A DNA stretch of 64,000 nt from Ectothiorhodospiraceae bacterium (GTDB lineage: Bacteria; Pseudomonadota; Gammaproteobacteria; HK1): the NCBI GenBank assembly GCA_024234875.1, contig JACKNM010000006.1:305543-369542 (forward strand), in the 5' to 3' direction. Below the pieces are notes generated by a model. The model did not search any database, was not told where the DNA came from, and worked only from the letters and a program-made list of their open reading frames with translations. Made by a program: the position numbers and the translations under genes. This document shows, one piece after another, positions 25,660-34,225 of the stretch (the stretch's first letter is position 1; each line of letters starts with the position of its first letter).

Positions 25660-27410
25660 ATGTGCCGCTTCGCCGATGGACCGGCCTCGCCACCGCGGCG
25701 CTCGCGCTGGTGACGCTCTCCGGTTGTCAGTCGAGCGCACCGCGCGACGACTCGGTGCGAGTCGAGGTCGACCGCGCGCTCCGCGACGCGCTGGCGTCAC
25801 AGGCGGCGCCGGCGACGGCCCCACCGCCGGCGGTCGAGAGCGCTCTGGTTCCGCCGCTCGCCACCGCGCCGGCGGCGGCCCCGAGCGCGAGGGCACTACC
25901 CCCAGAGCCGACCTTCACCATCAAGGTCAAGGACGCTCCGGCGCCTCAGTTCTTCATGGGACTGGTCGAGGGAACGCGGCTGAACATGGTGGTCCACCCG
26001 GACGTCGGCGGCCAGCTCACGCTGGACCTCAAGGACGTCACCATCGCCGACGTGATGGAGGTCGTGCGCAACGTCTACGGCTACGAGTACCGCAGCACCC
26101 GTGTCGGCTACGAGGTGCTGCCACAGCGACTGCGCTCGCGCATCTACCAGGTCAACTTCCTGAACATGCGCCGGGTCGGCGCCTCCCAGACTCGGGTGAG
26201 CTCGGGCCAGGTCACCGACACCGGCGCGCGCAGCTCGAGCACCGACGACGGCACCACCACCACCGACTCACAGCGTCAGGGGCGCGTCACCGGTACCGAG
26301 ATCAACACGCTGCAGCCGGAGACCTCGTTCTGGCAGGAGCTGGCATCCTCGATCGACGCCATTCTCGGCGGCGCGCCCGGGCGCTCGGTGGTGGTCAACC
26401 CGCAGTCCGGCGTGGTGGTGGTGCGCGCGATGCCCAACGAGCTGCGCGAGGTCGAGGAGTACCTCACCACCACCCAGGCGATCGCGCAGCGTCAGGTCAT
26501 CCTCGAGGCCAAGATCCTCGAGGTGAAGCTGAACGACCGCTTCCGCCAGGGCATCAACTGGGCGGGTCTGGTCGGCGTCGGCAGCGGCTCGATCACCGCC
26601 GGACAGGTCGGTGGGGCGACGATTCTCGAGCAGGGTGGCGCCAGCGCGATCCGCGGCAACACCGGTGATCTCAACCCGGCGGCGCTCGCCCCCATCGTCG
26701 GCACCGCCGCCGGCGCCTTCGGCGGCATGTTCACCCTCGCGCTCGCGTTGAACGACTTCACCGCGTTCATCGAGCTGCTCGACACCCAGGGCGACGTCCA
26801 CGTGCTGTCGAGCCCACGTATCGCCACCCTCAACAACCAGAAGGCGGTGATCAAGGTCGGGTCCGACGAGTTCTTCGTCACCGACGTCTCGAACACCACG
26901 GTGACCGGGACCACCACCACCACCACACCGTCGGTCGAGCTGACGCCGTTCTTCTCCGGGATCGCGTTGGACGTCACGCCGCAGATCAGCGCCGCCGGCG
27001 ACATCCTGCTCCACGTGCATCCCGCAATCAGCGAGGTGCGCGACCAGCAGAAGGCGATCACCATCGGCGCGGTGACCCAGACGCTGCCGCTCGCGTTCAG
27101 CACCGTGCGCGAGTCCGACAGCATCGTCCGCGCGCGCTCGGGTCAGGTGGTGGTGATCGGTGGGCTGATGCAGACGTCGGCCCGCAACGGAACCTCCGAC
27201 GCGCCGCTCGCCGGGGCGCCGGTGGTCGGGAACCTGTTCCGCCACCGCAACGACGAGGTCGAGCGCACCGAGCTGGTCATCCTGCTCAAGCCGGTGGTGG
27301 TCGACGGCCCGCAGCAGTGGGTGTCGGCGATCGAGGACAGCGCCACCCGCATCGAGCACATCCACCGCGCCGCGTCACAGCCCGGGCGCTACGGCCAGGC
27401 GCGGCCCTGA
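25656..27410 (+). CDS. mshL: MSHA pilus outer-membrane secretin MshL
   Basis: Forms the outer-membrane pore for the pilus; 584 residues. The N-terminus is a lipoprotein signal with lipobox LSGC (C24). Periplasmic N-domains (about 85-270) contain a Ser/Thr/Asp-rich loop (about 185-205). The secretin core (about 280-560) carries EAKILEVKLNDRFRQGINWA, the transmembrane beta-lip region and the signature GQVVVIGGLMQ with APVVGNLFRHR and TELVILLKPVVV. The ATG overlaps the mshK stop. A second Thr-rich stretch (TVTGTTTTTTPS) falls in the secretin domain. Confidence 0.93.
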   Translation: MNVPLRRWTGLATAALALVTLSGCQSSAPRDDSVRVEVDRALRDALASQAAPATAPPPAVESALVPPLATAPAAAPSARALPPEPTFTIKVKDAPAPQFFMGLVEGTRLNMVVHPDVGGQLTLDLKDVTIADVMEVVRNVYGYEYRSTRVGYEVLPQRLRSRIYQVNFLNMRRVGASQTRVSSGQVTDTGARSSSTDDGTTTTDSQRQGRVTGTEINTLQPETSFWQELASSIDAILGGAPGRSVVVNPQSGVVVVRAMPNELREVEEYLTTTQAIAQRQVILEAKILEVKLNDRFRQGINWAGLVGVGSGSITAGQVGGATILEQGGASAIRGNTGDLNPAALAPIVGTAAGAFGGMFTLALALNDFTAFIELLDTQGDVHVLSSPRIATLNNQKAVIKVGSDEFFVTDVSNTTVTGTTTTTTPSVELTPFFSGIALDVTPQISAAGDILLHVHPAISEVRDQQKAITIGAVTQTLPLAFSTVRESDSIVRARSGQVVVIGGLMQTSARNGTSDAPLAGAPVVGNLFRHRNDEVERTELVILLKPVVVDGPQQWVSAIEDSATRIEHIHRAASQPGRYGQARP

Positions 27411-27434
27411 GGCGCCGAGCAGGAGGGAGCTCGC

Positions 27435-28361
27435 GTGTACCTGGAGCATTTCGGCCTCGCCGGGGCGCCGTTCGCGCTCACCCCGGACACCGAGTACTTC
27501 CTCAATCGTTCTGGTTACCAGGACGCGCTCAACGTGCTGCTGGTCGCGCTGCGCAGTGGCGAGGGCTTCGTCCAGGTGGTGGGCGAGGTGGGGACCGGCA
27601 AGACCCTGCTCTGTCGCAAGCTCATGAGCTCGCTCGGCGACGACTTCGCCGCGGCCTACGTCCACAATCCGTTTCTCGACCCGATCGGCCTGCTGCACGC
27701 GGTGGCCGACGAGTTGGGCGTCGAGCTGTCGCCCGACGCGGGCCAGCACGAGACCATCAAGCGCCTCGGCGCCGCGCTGATCGCGAGTCACGCCGCCGGA
27801 CGCGCGGTGGTGCTGTGCCTCGACGAGGCGCAGGCGATGCCGCTGGAGACGCTGGAGGCCTTGCGCCTGCTGACCAACCTCGAGACCGAGAAGCGCAAGC
27901 TGCTGCAGGTGGTGCTGTTCGGCCAGCCGGAGCTCGAGGCGCTGCTCGCCTGTCCCTCGGTACGCCAGCTCCGCCAGCGAATCACGTTCACCTACCGGCT
28001 GCGTCCGATGTCGCGGCCGGCACTCGAGACATACGTCGCCCACCGACTGGCCGTGGCGGGCTGGTCGGGTCGACCCTTGCTCGACCGGCCCGCGCTCGAT
28101 CTCCTGCACCGCGTGACCGGCGGCGTGCCGCGTCTGGTCAACGTCGTCTGTCACAAGGCCCTGATGTGCGCCTACGGGCGGGGCGACATGCGGGTCGGCG
28201 TCGACGCGGTGGCGATGGCGGCGGCCGACACCCCGGCGGCGCTGGCGGCGTCGGGCCTCGGCGCCCGCTGGCGCGGGCAGCTGATGCCGATCCTCGGACG
28301 CATCGCGATCACCGCGGTCGCCGGGGCCCTGGCCGCCGCGCTGCCGGCGGCCACTGGCTGA
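27435..28361 (+). CDS. mshM: MSHA biogenesis AAA+ ATPase MshM (ExeA-like)
   Basis: AAA+ ATPase of 308 residues, related to ExeA/GspA. MYLEHFGLAGAPFALTPDTE at the N-terminus is the family signature. Walker A is GEVGTGKT (K56) and Walker B is AVVLCLDEAQAM. Sensor and arginine-finger regions follow, and a hydrophobic C-terminal segment (about 285-306) may anchor it to the membrane. ExeA homologues help assemble secretins through peptidoglycan, so it probably helps MshL. The GTG start has GGAGG about 6 nt upstream. Confidence 0.9.
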   Translation: MYLEHFGLAGAPFALTPDTEYFLNRSGYQDALNVLLVALRSGEGFVQVVGEVGTGKTLLCRKLMSSLGDDFAAAYVHNPFLDPIGLLHAVADELGVELSPDAGQHETIKRLGAALIASHAAGRAVVLCLDEAQAMPLETLEALRLLTNLETEKRKLLQVVLFGQPELEALLACPSVRQLRQRITFTYRLRPMSRPALETYVAHRLAVAGWSGRPLLDRPALDLLHRVTGGVPRLVNVVCHKALMCAYGRGDMRVGVDAVAMAAADTPAALAASGLGARWRGQLMPILGRIAITAVAGALAAALPAATG

Positions 28362-28393
28362 CCCGCGGCCGCGCGGTCGCCCTCGGAGGGACG

Positions 28394-29557
28394 ATGTCGC
28401 TCATCAATCAGATGTTGCGCGACCTGGAGGCACGGCGCGCCGGCGTCGCCGGGATCGACGCGCACATGGTGGCGGGGCTCGGCGTGGCGCGCGACCCCGA
28501 TCCGTCGCGACACGGCCGCCACCTCGCCTGGTTCGCGGTGCCGCTGGTGGTGGCGGTCGGCGCTCTGGCGACGCTCGCCCCCGGGCCGGTGTCGGAGGCG
28601 CCTCGCGCGCCGGGATTCGCGGCGTCCGCCGAGTCGGACAGCGCGCGCCCGGCAGACTCACCGGTAGCGCGGGAGGCGGGTGTGGGACCGCCGGCTCCCG
28701 GCGCCTGGCAGGCCCGGCCGGCCTACGCGTTGAAGCTCGCCGACAGTCTGCAGGTGGCGGTGGCACCGCGGCGACATGCCGCGGTGCTACCACCGGAGCT
28801 CGAGGCGGAGGCGCGGCGACTCAACGCCATGCTCCGCGACGACCCCCCGGCGGCGCGTGCACCGCTGCCGCTGCCGGCCGTCGAATCCCCGGCGACCCCA
28901 CCGCGGGCCGCGCCACGTCGCGCGGAGCCTCGCCGCGAGCGACCGCCGGCCGACGGTGGCAGCGTCGAGAAGATCCCGACACCGGCCACCCCGACCGATC
29001 GCGCGCAAGGTCTGTACCGTGTCGCCGTCGCCAGCATCGAGGCGGGTGGTGACGGCGAGGCCGAGCTCGAGGACGCACTCGCCGCCTGGCCGGCGCACGT
29101 CCCGGCGCGGCTGCTCCTCGCGCAGCGCCGCGCCGCGCGAGGGGAGCTCGAGGCCGCGGCAGCCCTGGTCGAGGCCGGGTTGCGCGAGGTTCCGGGCGAG
29201 CCCGGGCTGGCCAAGCTCTGGGCTCGCATCCGGCTCGAGCAGGGCCTGGTGGACGACGCCCTGGCCGCGCTGGCGGCCGCCACCCCGGCGGTCGCCGAGG
29301 ATCCCGAGTACCACGCGTTCCGCGCCGCGTTGCTGCAACGCACCGGTCACGATGCGGACGCCGCGCGCCTCTACCGCGCGGTGCTCGCGGTGGCGCCGAG
29401 CGTCGGTGCCTGGTGGGTGGGGCTCGCGATCTCGCTCGAGCGCGCCGGCGACGCCGAGGCGGCAGCCGACGCCTACCGCCGGGCGGTGTCGAGCCCCGGG
29501 CTCGCGGATGCGGTGCGCGGCTACGCCGAGGCTCGACTGGCGACGCTGGCTCCCTGA
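28394..29557 (+). CDS. mshN: MSHA biogenesis TPR protein MshN
   Basis: Bitopic protein of 387 residues. A short cytoplasmic head, MSLINQMLRDLEARRAG, is typical of MshN. One membrane helix follows (about 43-62). Then comes a long Pro/Ala/Arg-rich periplasmic linker (about 63-210) and a TPR array (about 215-385, with AEDPEYHAFRAALLQRTGHD and WWVGLAISLERAGDAEAAAD). ATG 28394 has a strong GGAGGG site about 5 nt upstream. It is the last gene of the first pilus operon; the next gene is convergent, 22 bp away. Confidence 0.88.
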   Translation: MSLINQMLRDLEARRAGVAGIDAHMVAGLGVARDPDPSRHGRHLAWFAVPLVVAVGALATLAPGPVSEAPRAPGFAASAESDSARPADSPVAREAGVGPPAPGAWQARPAYALKLADSLQVAVAPRRHAAVLPPELEAEARRLNAMLRDDPPAARAPLPLPAVESPATPPRAAPRRAEPRRERPPADGGSVEKIPTPATPTDRAQGLYRVAVASIEAGGDGEAELEDALAAWPAHVPARLLLAQRRAARGELEAAAALVEAGLREVPGEPGLAKLWARIRLEQGLVDDALAALAAATPAVAEDPEYHAFRAALLQRTGHDADAARLYRAVLAVAPSVGAWWVGLAISLERAGDAEAAADAYRRAVSSPGLADAVRGYAEARLATLAP

Positions 29558-29579
29558 CGAGGCGAGCCCGCCGCCAGCC

Positions 29580-29864
29580 TCACGGCTTCGACTCGATCTC
29601 CACGAACACGATCTCCGCCGCGGTCAGATTGCGCACGTCGTGCTCGACGCCCGCGCGGCGGAAGTACGCCTGGCTGGCCACGATCGGGGACGCGGTCTCG
29701 GTGCCGTCGTTGGCGACGATGGTGAGGGTGCCCCCGACCGTCGGCACCACCACGTAGTCGTACTCGTGCCGGTGGTGACCGGTCGCGCTGCCCGGCGGGA
29801 AGCGCCACTCCGTCACCCGAACGCGGTCGTTGTCCACCTGCACCGTGCTCGTCGCCTGCTTCAT
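29580..29864 (-). CDS. Small cupin-domain protein
   Basis: A 94-residue single-domain cupin. The metal-binding motif GHHRHEYDYVVVPTVGG supplies two or three histidines and a glutamate; a later histidine in AGVEHDVRNLT completes the second cupin motif. ATG 29864 was chosen because the family starts at about this point and GGAG lies 9 nt upstream. It sits between mshN (convergent) and the acyl-AMP ligase gene (divergent), so it is part of an insert rather than of the pilus machinery. Substrate unknown; homologues are often annotated only as cupins. Confidence 0.78.
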   Translation of the reverse strand: MKQATSTVQVDNDRVRVTEWRFPPGSATGHHRHEYDYVVVPTVGGTLTIVANDGTETASPIVASQAYFRRAGVEHDVRNLTAAEIVFVEIESKP

Positions 29865-29943
29865 CGTCGGATCTCCGTCGTGCTCGCGGGGTGGGGAAGG
29901 GCGGGCGGCTATACTCGCCGGACTTCGCACGAGCGTCCATCCG

Positions 29944-32826
29944 GTGTCGAGCCACGAGCCATCTCCGAGCGCGGATCACGCCGACGCGGTCGACTCGGGG
30001 CCGCTGCTCGCGCTCGTGCGCGAGATGGTGATCGACCTCCATCCGCACCGCAAGGATCGACTCGAGGTCGGTCTGGACAGCGCACTGGAAGGCGAGCTCG
30101 GGCTCGACAGCCTGTCGCGCATGGAGCTGCTGGCCCGAATCGAGCGCGCCTACGGGCGCGGGCTGTCGGAGCGCGCGGTGGCAGCGGCAGAGACGCCGAG
30201 AGACCTGCTGCGTGCGCTCGCCGGTGGCGCGCCGGTGCCATCGACCGGCGGCGCACCCGCGCCGGCGCCAGCGCCGCCGAGCCCTGCTCTCGGCCGTGGC
30301 GAGCGCGCCGTGCCGCTGGCCGCGGTCACCCTGGTCGACGCGCTCGAGTGGCACGTCGAGCGCCATCACGAGCGCGTCCACCTCCATCTCCACGACGAGG
30401 ACGGCACCGTTCTCGCGCACACCTACGGGGCGCTCTACACCGGCGCGCGCGAGGTTGCGGGCGGCCTGGCCGAGCAGGGGATCGGGCCCGGAAGCGCGGT
30501 GGCGCTGATGCTGCCGACCGGGCTCGACTACTTCCACGCCTTCGTCGGCGTGCTGCTGCTCGGCGCGGTGCCGGTGCCGATCTATCCACCGGCCCGGCCC
30601 TCGCAGCTCGAGGACCACCTGCGCCGTCACGCGGCCATTCTCGACAACGCGCGGGTGGAGGCCCTGGTCACCTTCGACCAGGCGCACGCGGTGGCGCGGC
30701 TGCTGGCGGCGCAGGTGCCGCGGCTGCGCCGCGTGGCCACCGTGGACGCCCTGCGCTCGGCGGAGTCGGCGCGCTCGGTGTCGCGCGTCGCGGCCACCGA
30801 CACCGCATTGTTGCAGTACACGTCCGGCAGCACGGGGCAGCCGAAGGGCGTGGTGCTCAGCCACGCCAATCTGCTCGCCAGCGTGCGGGCGATGGCCGAG
30901 GCGGTGCACGCGACGCCGGACGACGTGTTCGTGAGCTGGCTCCCGCTCTACCACGACATGGGTCTCATCGGCGCCTGGCTGGGCAGCCTCTATCTCGGCA
31001 TGCCGCTGGCGGTGATGTCACCGCTCGCCTTCCTCGCGCGGCCCGCGCGATGGCTGCAAGCGATCCACAATCATCGCGGCACGCTGTCGGGGGCGCCGAA
31101 CTTCGCCTACGAGCTCTGCGTGCGACGCATCGCCGACGACGAGCTCACCGGGCTCGACCTCAGCGCCTGGCGGCTGGCCTTCAACGGCGCGGAGCCGGTG
31201 AGCGCCGACACCATGCGCCGGTTCGCCGAGCGCTTCGCGCCCTACGGCCTCGACCCGCGTGCGCTCACTCCGGTCTACGGTCTGGCAGAGGCGACGCTGG
31301 GCGTCGCCTTCACCCCGCTCGGTCGCGGCGCGCGTTTCGACCGTGTGGACCGCGGGCGTCTCACCCGCACCGGTCGCGCGGACCCGGCCGCGGGGGACGA
31401 TGGCGACACCGAGTCGGTCGAGCTCGTGTCGAGCGGGGTGCCGATACCCGGGTTCGAGGTGCGCACCGTCGACGACGCGGGGCGCGAGACGGCGGAGCGG
31501 GTGGTCGGTCGAATCGAGTTCCGTGGCCCCGCTGCCACCAGCGGCTACCTGCACGCCCCCGAGGCCACGCGTGCGCTGTTCGACGGCGCCTGGCTGCACA
31601 CCGGCGACCTCGGCTATGTCGCCGACGGCGAGCTGTACGTCACCGGTCGCACCAAGGACATCCTGATTCGCGCCGGGCGCAACGTCTACCCGTACGAGCT
31701 GGAGGAGGCGGTCGCGGACGTCGAGGGTGTCCGCCGCGGGTGTGTCGCGGTGATCGGGGTCGGCGACCCGAGCGCCGGGACCGAGCGTCTGGTGGTGATT
31801 GCCGAGACCCGCGATACCGAGCCCGGCGCGCTCGAGCGGATGCGCGATGCCATCGCGCGATGCTCGGCGGAGCTGGTGGGACTGCCGCCGGACGACGTGG
31901 TGCTCGCTCCACCGCACACCGTGCTCAAGACCTCGAGCGGGAAGATCCGTCGCTCGGCGATGCGCGAGCTGTACGAGCAGGGGCGGCTCGGGGTCCGCGG
32001 TCGTGGGGTGTGGCTGCAGGTGGCGCGCGTCACCGCGAGCGCGGTGCGCGCGCGCCTGCGCCGTGGTCTCGAGCGGCTCGGCGAGCTCGCGCACGCGGCG
32101 CGCGCATGGGCGGTGTTGGTGCCGCTCGCGGTGACCGCCTGGGTGGGGGTGGCCCTGCTCGGGACCGAGGCGTCGCGCTGGCGTCTCATCCGGCGCCTGG
32201 CTCGAGCGGCGCTGTGGCTGACCGGCACGCCACTCACCGTGGAGGGGACCGAGCACGTCGCGGGCGGCCGCCCCTGTGTGCTGGTGTCGAACCACCAGAG
32301 CTATCTCGACGGGGTGGTGCTGGTCGCGGCGCTCCCGGGGCCGGTGCGGTTCGTCGCCAAGCGCGAGCTCGCCAGCCAGGCGGTCGCGGGACCGTTCCTG
32401 CGCCGCATCGGTTGCCGCTTCGTGGAGCGCTTCGACGCCGCGCAGAGCGCCGCCGACGCGCGCGAGACCGCGCGCGAGGCCGGCGCCCTGCCGCCGATGC
32501 TGGTCTTCGCGGAGGGCACGCTGCACCGGATGGCCGGCCTGCTGCCGTTTCAGCTCGGGGCGTTCTCGGCTGCGGTCGAGGCCGGCGTCGCGGTGGTCCC
32601 GGTGACGCTACGCGGGACCCGCTCGATGCTGCGCGGTGACTCGCTCTTCCCGCGTTCCGGGCGGGCGCGGGTGGTGCTCGCCGCGCCGATCGAGCCGAGC
32701 GGAAGCGGCTGGGAGGGCGCGGTACGGCTGCGCGACCGGGTGCGGGGTGAGATCCTGCGCCGGGTCGGCGAGCCCGACCTGGCCGACCGTCGGCCGTTGC
32801 TCGAGCTCAAGAGCCGGGGGCGGTGA
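29944..32826 (+). CDS. Three-domain fusion: acyl carrier - fatty acyl-AMP ligase - acyltransferase
   Basis: A 960-residue protein. An acyl-carrier domain (about 18-90) has the phosphopantetheine serine S56 in LGLDSLSRMELL. A fatty acyl-AMP ligase-like adenylating domain follows (about 115-680): P-loop YTSGSTGQPKGVVLSHANL, VSWLPLYHDMGLIGAWLGSL, FNGAEPVSADTMRRFAERF, TPVYGLAEATLGVAFTPLG, TGDLGYVADGELYVTGRTKD and the final lysine region KTSSGKIRR. A PlsC/LPLAT domain (about 760-950) has the catalytic NHQSYLD (H784, D789) and FAEGT. Predicted reaction: activate a fatty acid, load it on the fused carrier and transfer it to a lysolipid or other hydroxyl. The start GTG 29944 is uncertain; a TATACT at 29910-29915 may be its -10. 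It overlaps the convergent MFS gene by 20 bp. Confidence 0.88.
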   Translation: MSSHEPSPSADHADAVDSGPLLALVREMVIDLHPHRKDRLEVGLDSALEGELGLDSLSRMELLARIERAYGRGLSERAVAAAETPRDLLRALAGGAPVPSTGGAPAPAPAPPSPALGRGERAVPLAAVTLVDALEWHVERHHERVHLHLHDEDGTVLAHTYGALYTGAREVAGGLAEQGIGPGSAVALMLPTGLDYFHAFVGVLLLGAVPVPIYPPARPSQLEDHLRRHAAILDNARVEALVTFDQAHAVARLLAAQVPRLRRVATVDALRSAESARSVSRVAATDTALLQYTSGSTGQPKGVVLSHANLLASVRAMAEAVHATPDDVFVSWLPLYHDMGLIGAWLGSLYLGMPLAVMSPLAFLARPARWLQAIHNHRGTLSGAPNFAYELCVRRIADDELTGLDLSAWRLAFNGAEPVSADTMRRFAERFAPYGLDPRALTPVYGLAEATLGVAFTPLGRGARFDRVDRGRLTRTGRADPAAGDDGDTESVELVSSGVPIPGFEVRTVDDAGRETAERVVGRIEFRGPAATSGYLHAPEATRALFDGAWLHTGDLGYVADGELYVTGRTKDILIRAGRNVYPYELEEAVADVEGVRRGCVAVIGVGDPSAGTERLVVIAETRDTEPGALERMRDAIARCSAELVGLPPDDVVLAPPHTVLKTSSGKIRRSAMRELYEQGRLGVRGRGVWLQVARVTASAVRARLRRGLERLGELAHAARAWAVLVPLAVTAWVGVALLGTEASRWRLIRRLARAALWLTGTPLTVEGTEHVAGGRPCVLVSNHQSYLDGVVLVAALPGPVRFVAKRELASQAVAGPFLRRIGCRFVERFDAAQSAADARETAREAGALPPMLVFAEGTLHRMAGLLPFQLGAFSAAVEAGVAVVPVTLRGTRSMLRGDSLFPRSGRARVVLAAPIEPSGSGWEGAVRLRDRVRGEILRRVGEPDLADRRPLLELKSRGR

Positions 32827-34051
32827 CTTCCCGCACCAGCGGCGCGTCGCGGATCGGCCAGTGCAGCGCCGCCGCCACCACGCCGAGGCCGACCGCCGTC
32901 CACCACACCGAGTCGTAGGAGCCGGTGGCATCGAACACCGCCCCGCCGGCCCACGCACCGAGGAAGCTGCCGATCTGGTGGCTGAGGAACACGAGCCCGA
33001 ACAGCGTGGCCATGTAGCGCGGCCCGAATATCTGCGCCACCAGGGCGCTGGTGAGTGGCACGGTGCCGAGCCAGAGCAGGCCGATCGCCAACGCGAACCC
33101 CAGCACCGTGGTCGGGGTCACCGGCACCAGCAGAAACGCCGACATCACCACCGAGCGCGCCAGATACAGCGCGCTCAGCACGTATTTCTTCGGAAACCAC
33201 CCGCCGAGGATCCCGCACGCGAGCGAGCCTGCGATGTTGCCGAGCCCGATGAGGGCGAGCGCGGTCGCGCCGAGCGCCGGGTCGATGCCCTGGTCGGCGA
33301 CGTAGGCCGGAAGGTGGGTGCCGATGAACGTGACGTGGAAGCCGCAGACGAAGAACCCGGCGGTGAGCAACCAGAATCCACTGTGCGCGCGAGCGCTGCG
33401 AATCGCGCCCCCGAGCCCGCCCGACGTCTGCGGATCCTCCGCAGGATCGCTCGCCGGCCGCCCCGCGAGCGCGGCCGCGAGCGGGACGATGAGGCCGGCC
33501 ATCAGCGACAGCGTCGTCAGCGCCTCGAACCACCCGACCTGGTCCAGCAAGACCTGCGCGTAGGGCACCACGAGGAGCTGTCCCGACGAGCCCGCGGCGC
33601 TGGCGATGCCGAGAAACAGGCTGCGCCGCTGCGCCGGCACGCTACGCCCGATCACCGCGAGCACGACGGGAAACCCGCTACCCGCGAGCGCGAGCCCGAG
33701 CAGCAGCCCGGCGCTGATGCCGAGGCCGAGCGGGGAGGTGGCTCCGGCCATCAGGTACAGCCCGACGAGATAGGCGAATCCGGCGAGCGCCACCACCCGG
33801 CCGGCCCCGTAGCGGTCGGCCACCGCGCCGGCGAGCGGCTGCACCAGACCCCACAGCAGGCTCTGCACCGCCATGGCGAGCGCGAACGACTCGCGCCCCC
33901 ACCCCATCTCGGCACTCATCGGGGCGAGGAAGATGCCGAAGCTCGTGCGGATCCCGAACGAGAGCAGCAGGACCAGGCCGCCGCAGGCCAGCACCACCAG
34001 CGGGCTGCGCCAGCCGGTGCCAGCGGTCGGCCGGTTGCGGGTCGTCGTCAT
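32807..34051 (-). CDS. Major facilitator superfamily transporter
   Basis: A 414-residue inner-membrane transporter with about 12 hydrophobic helices, split by a cytoplasmic loop near residue 200 (GRPASDPAEDPQTSGG). The loop-2 signature PLAGAVADRYGAGRVVAL identifies the MFS fold, and GILGGWFPKKYVLS is the matching motif in the second half. The substrate cannot be read from sequence. ATG 34051 starts just before the first helix; the reading frame stays open for a further 1.9 kb antisense to mshE, which is not coding. It is convergent with, and overlaps, the acyl-AMP ligase fusion gene. Confidence 0.88.
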   Translation of the reverse strand: MTTTRNRPTAGTGWRSPLVVLACGGLVLLLSFGIRTSFGIFLAPMSAEMGWGRESFALAMAVQSLLWGLVQPLAGAVADRYGAGRVVALAGFAYLVGLYLMAGATSPLGLGISAGLLLGLALAGSGFPVVLAVIGRSVPAQRRSLFLGIASAAGSSGQLLVVPYAQVLLDQVGWFEALTTLSLMAGLIVPLAAALAGRPASDPAEDPQTSGGLGGAIRSARAHSGFWLLTAGFFVCGFHVTFIGTHLPAYVADQGIDPALGATALALIGLGNIAGSLACGILGGWFPKKYVLSALYLARSVVMSAFLLVPVTPTTVLGFALAIGLLWLGTVPLTSALVAQIFGPRYMATLFGLVFLSHQIGSFLGAWAGGAVFDATGSYDSVWWTAVGLGVVAAALHWPIRDAPLVREVTAPGS

Positions 34052-34097
34052 CGTGTCGCCTCCCGGAGCGGCGCTCGAGTATAGGCGCCGGCGGCGA

Positions 34098-34125
34098 CTC
34101 AAGATCCGGTCCACGACGTCGATAG
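34098..34125 (+). promoter_or_regulatory. Sigma-28 (FliA)-type promoter of the mshE-mshG-mshF operon
   Basis: CTCAAG (34098-34103), a 14-bp spacer, GTCGATAG (34118-34125). Start expected near 34132, giving a leader of about 95 nt before the mshE ATG. Same spacing and same GTCGATA core as the promoter before mshI. Confidence 0.7.
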
Positions 34126-34225
34126 GCTGAGACGAGCGGCGGGCTCGGCGCCTGCGCCGCGCGCGGCCGCGCGCGGGTGGATGCGTCTCGCCGCCTCGTC
34201 TCGACGGGCTGCCGAGGTCGGACCA

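Noticed and set aside
28776..32639. 1287-codon plus-strand open frame across mshN and the acyl-AMP ligase gene
   Set aside because: Arginine/proline/serine-rich with no recognisable domain, while both overlapped genes in other frames have full domain motifs.
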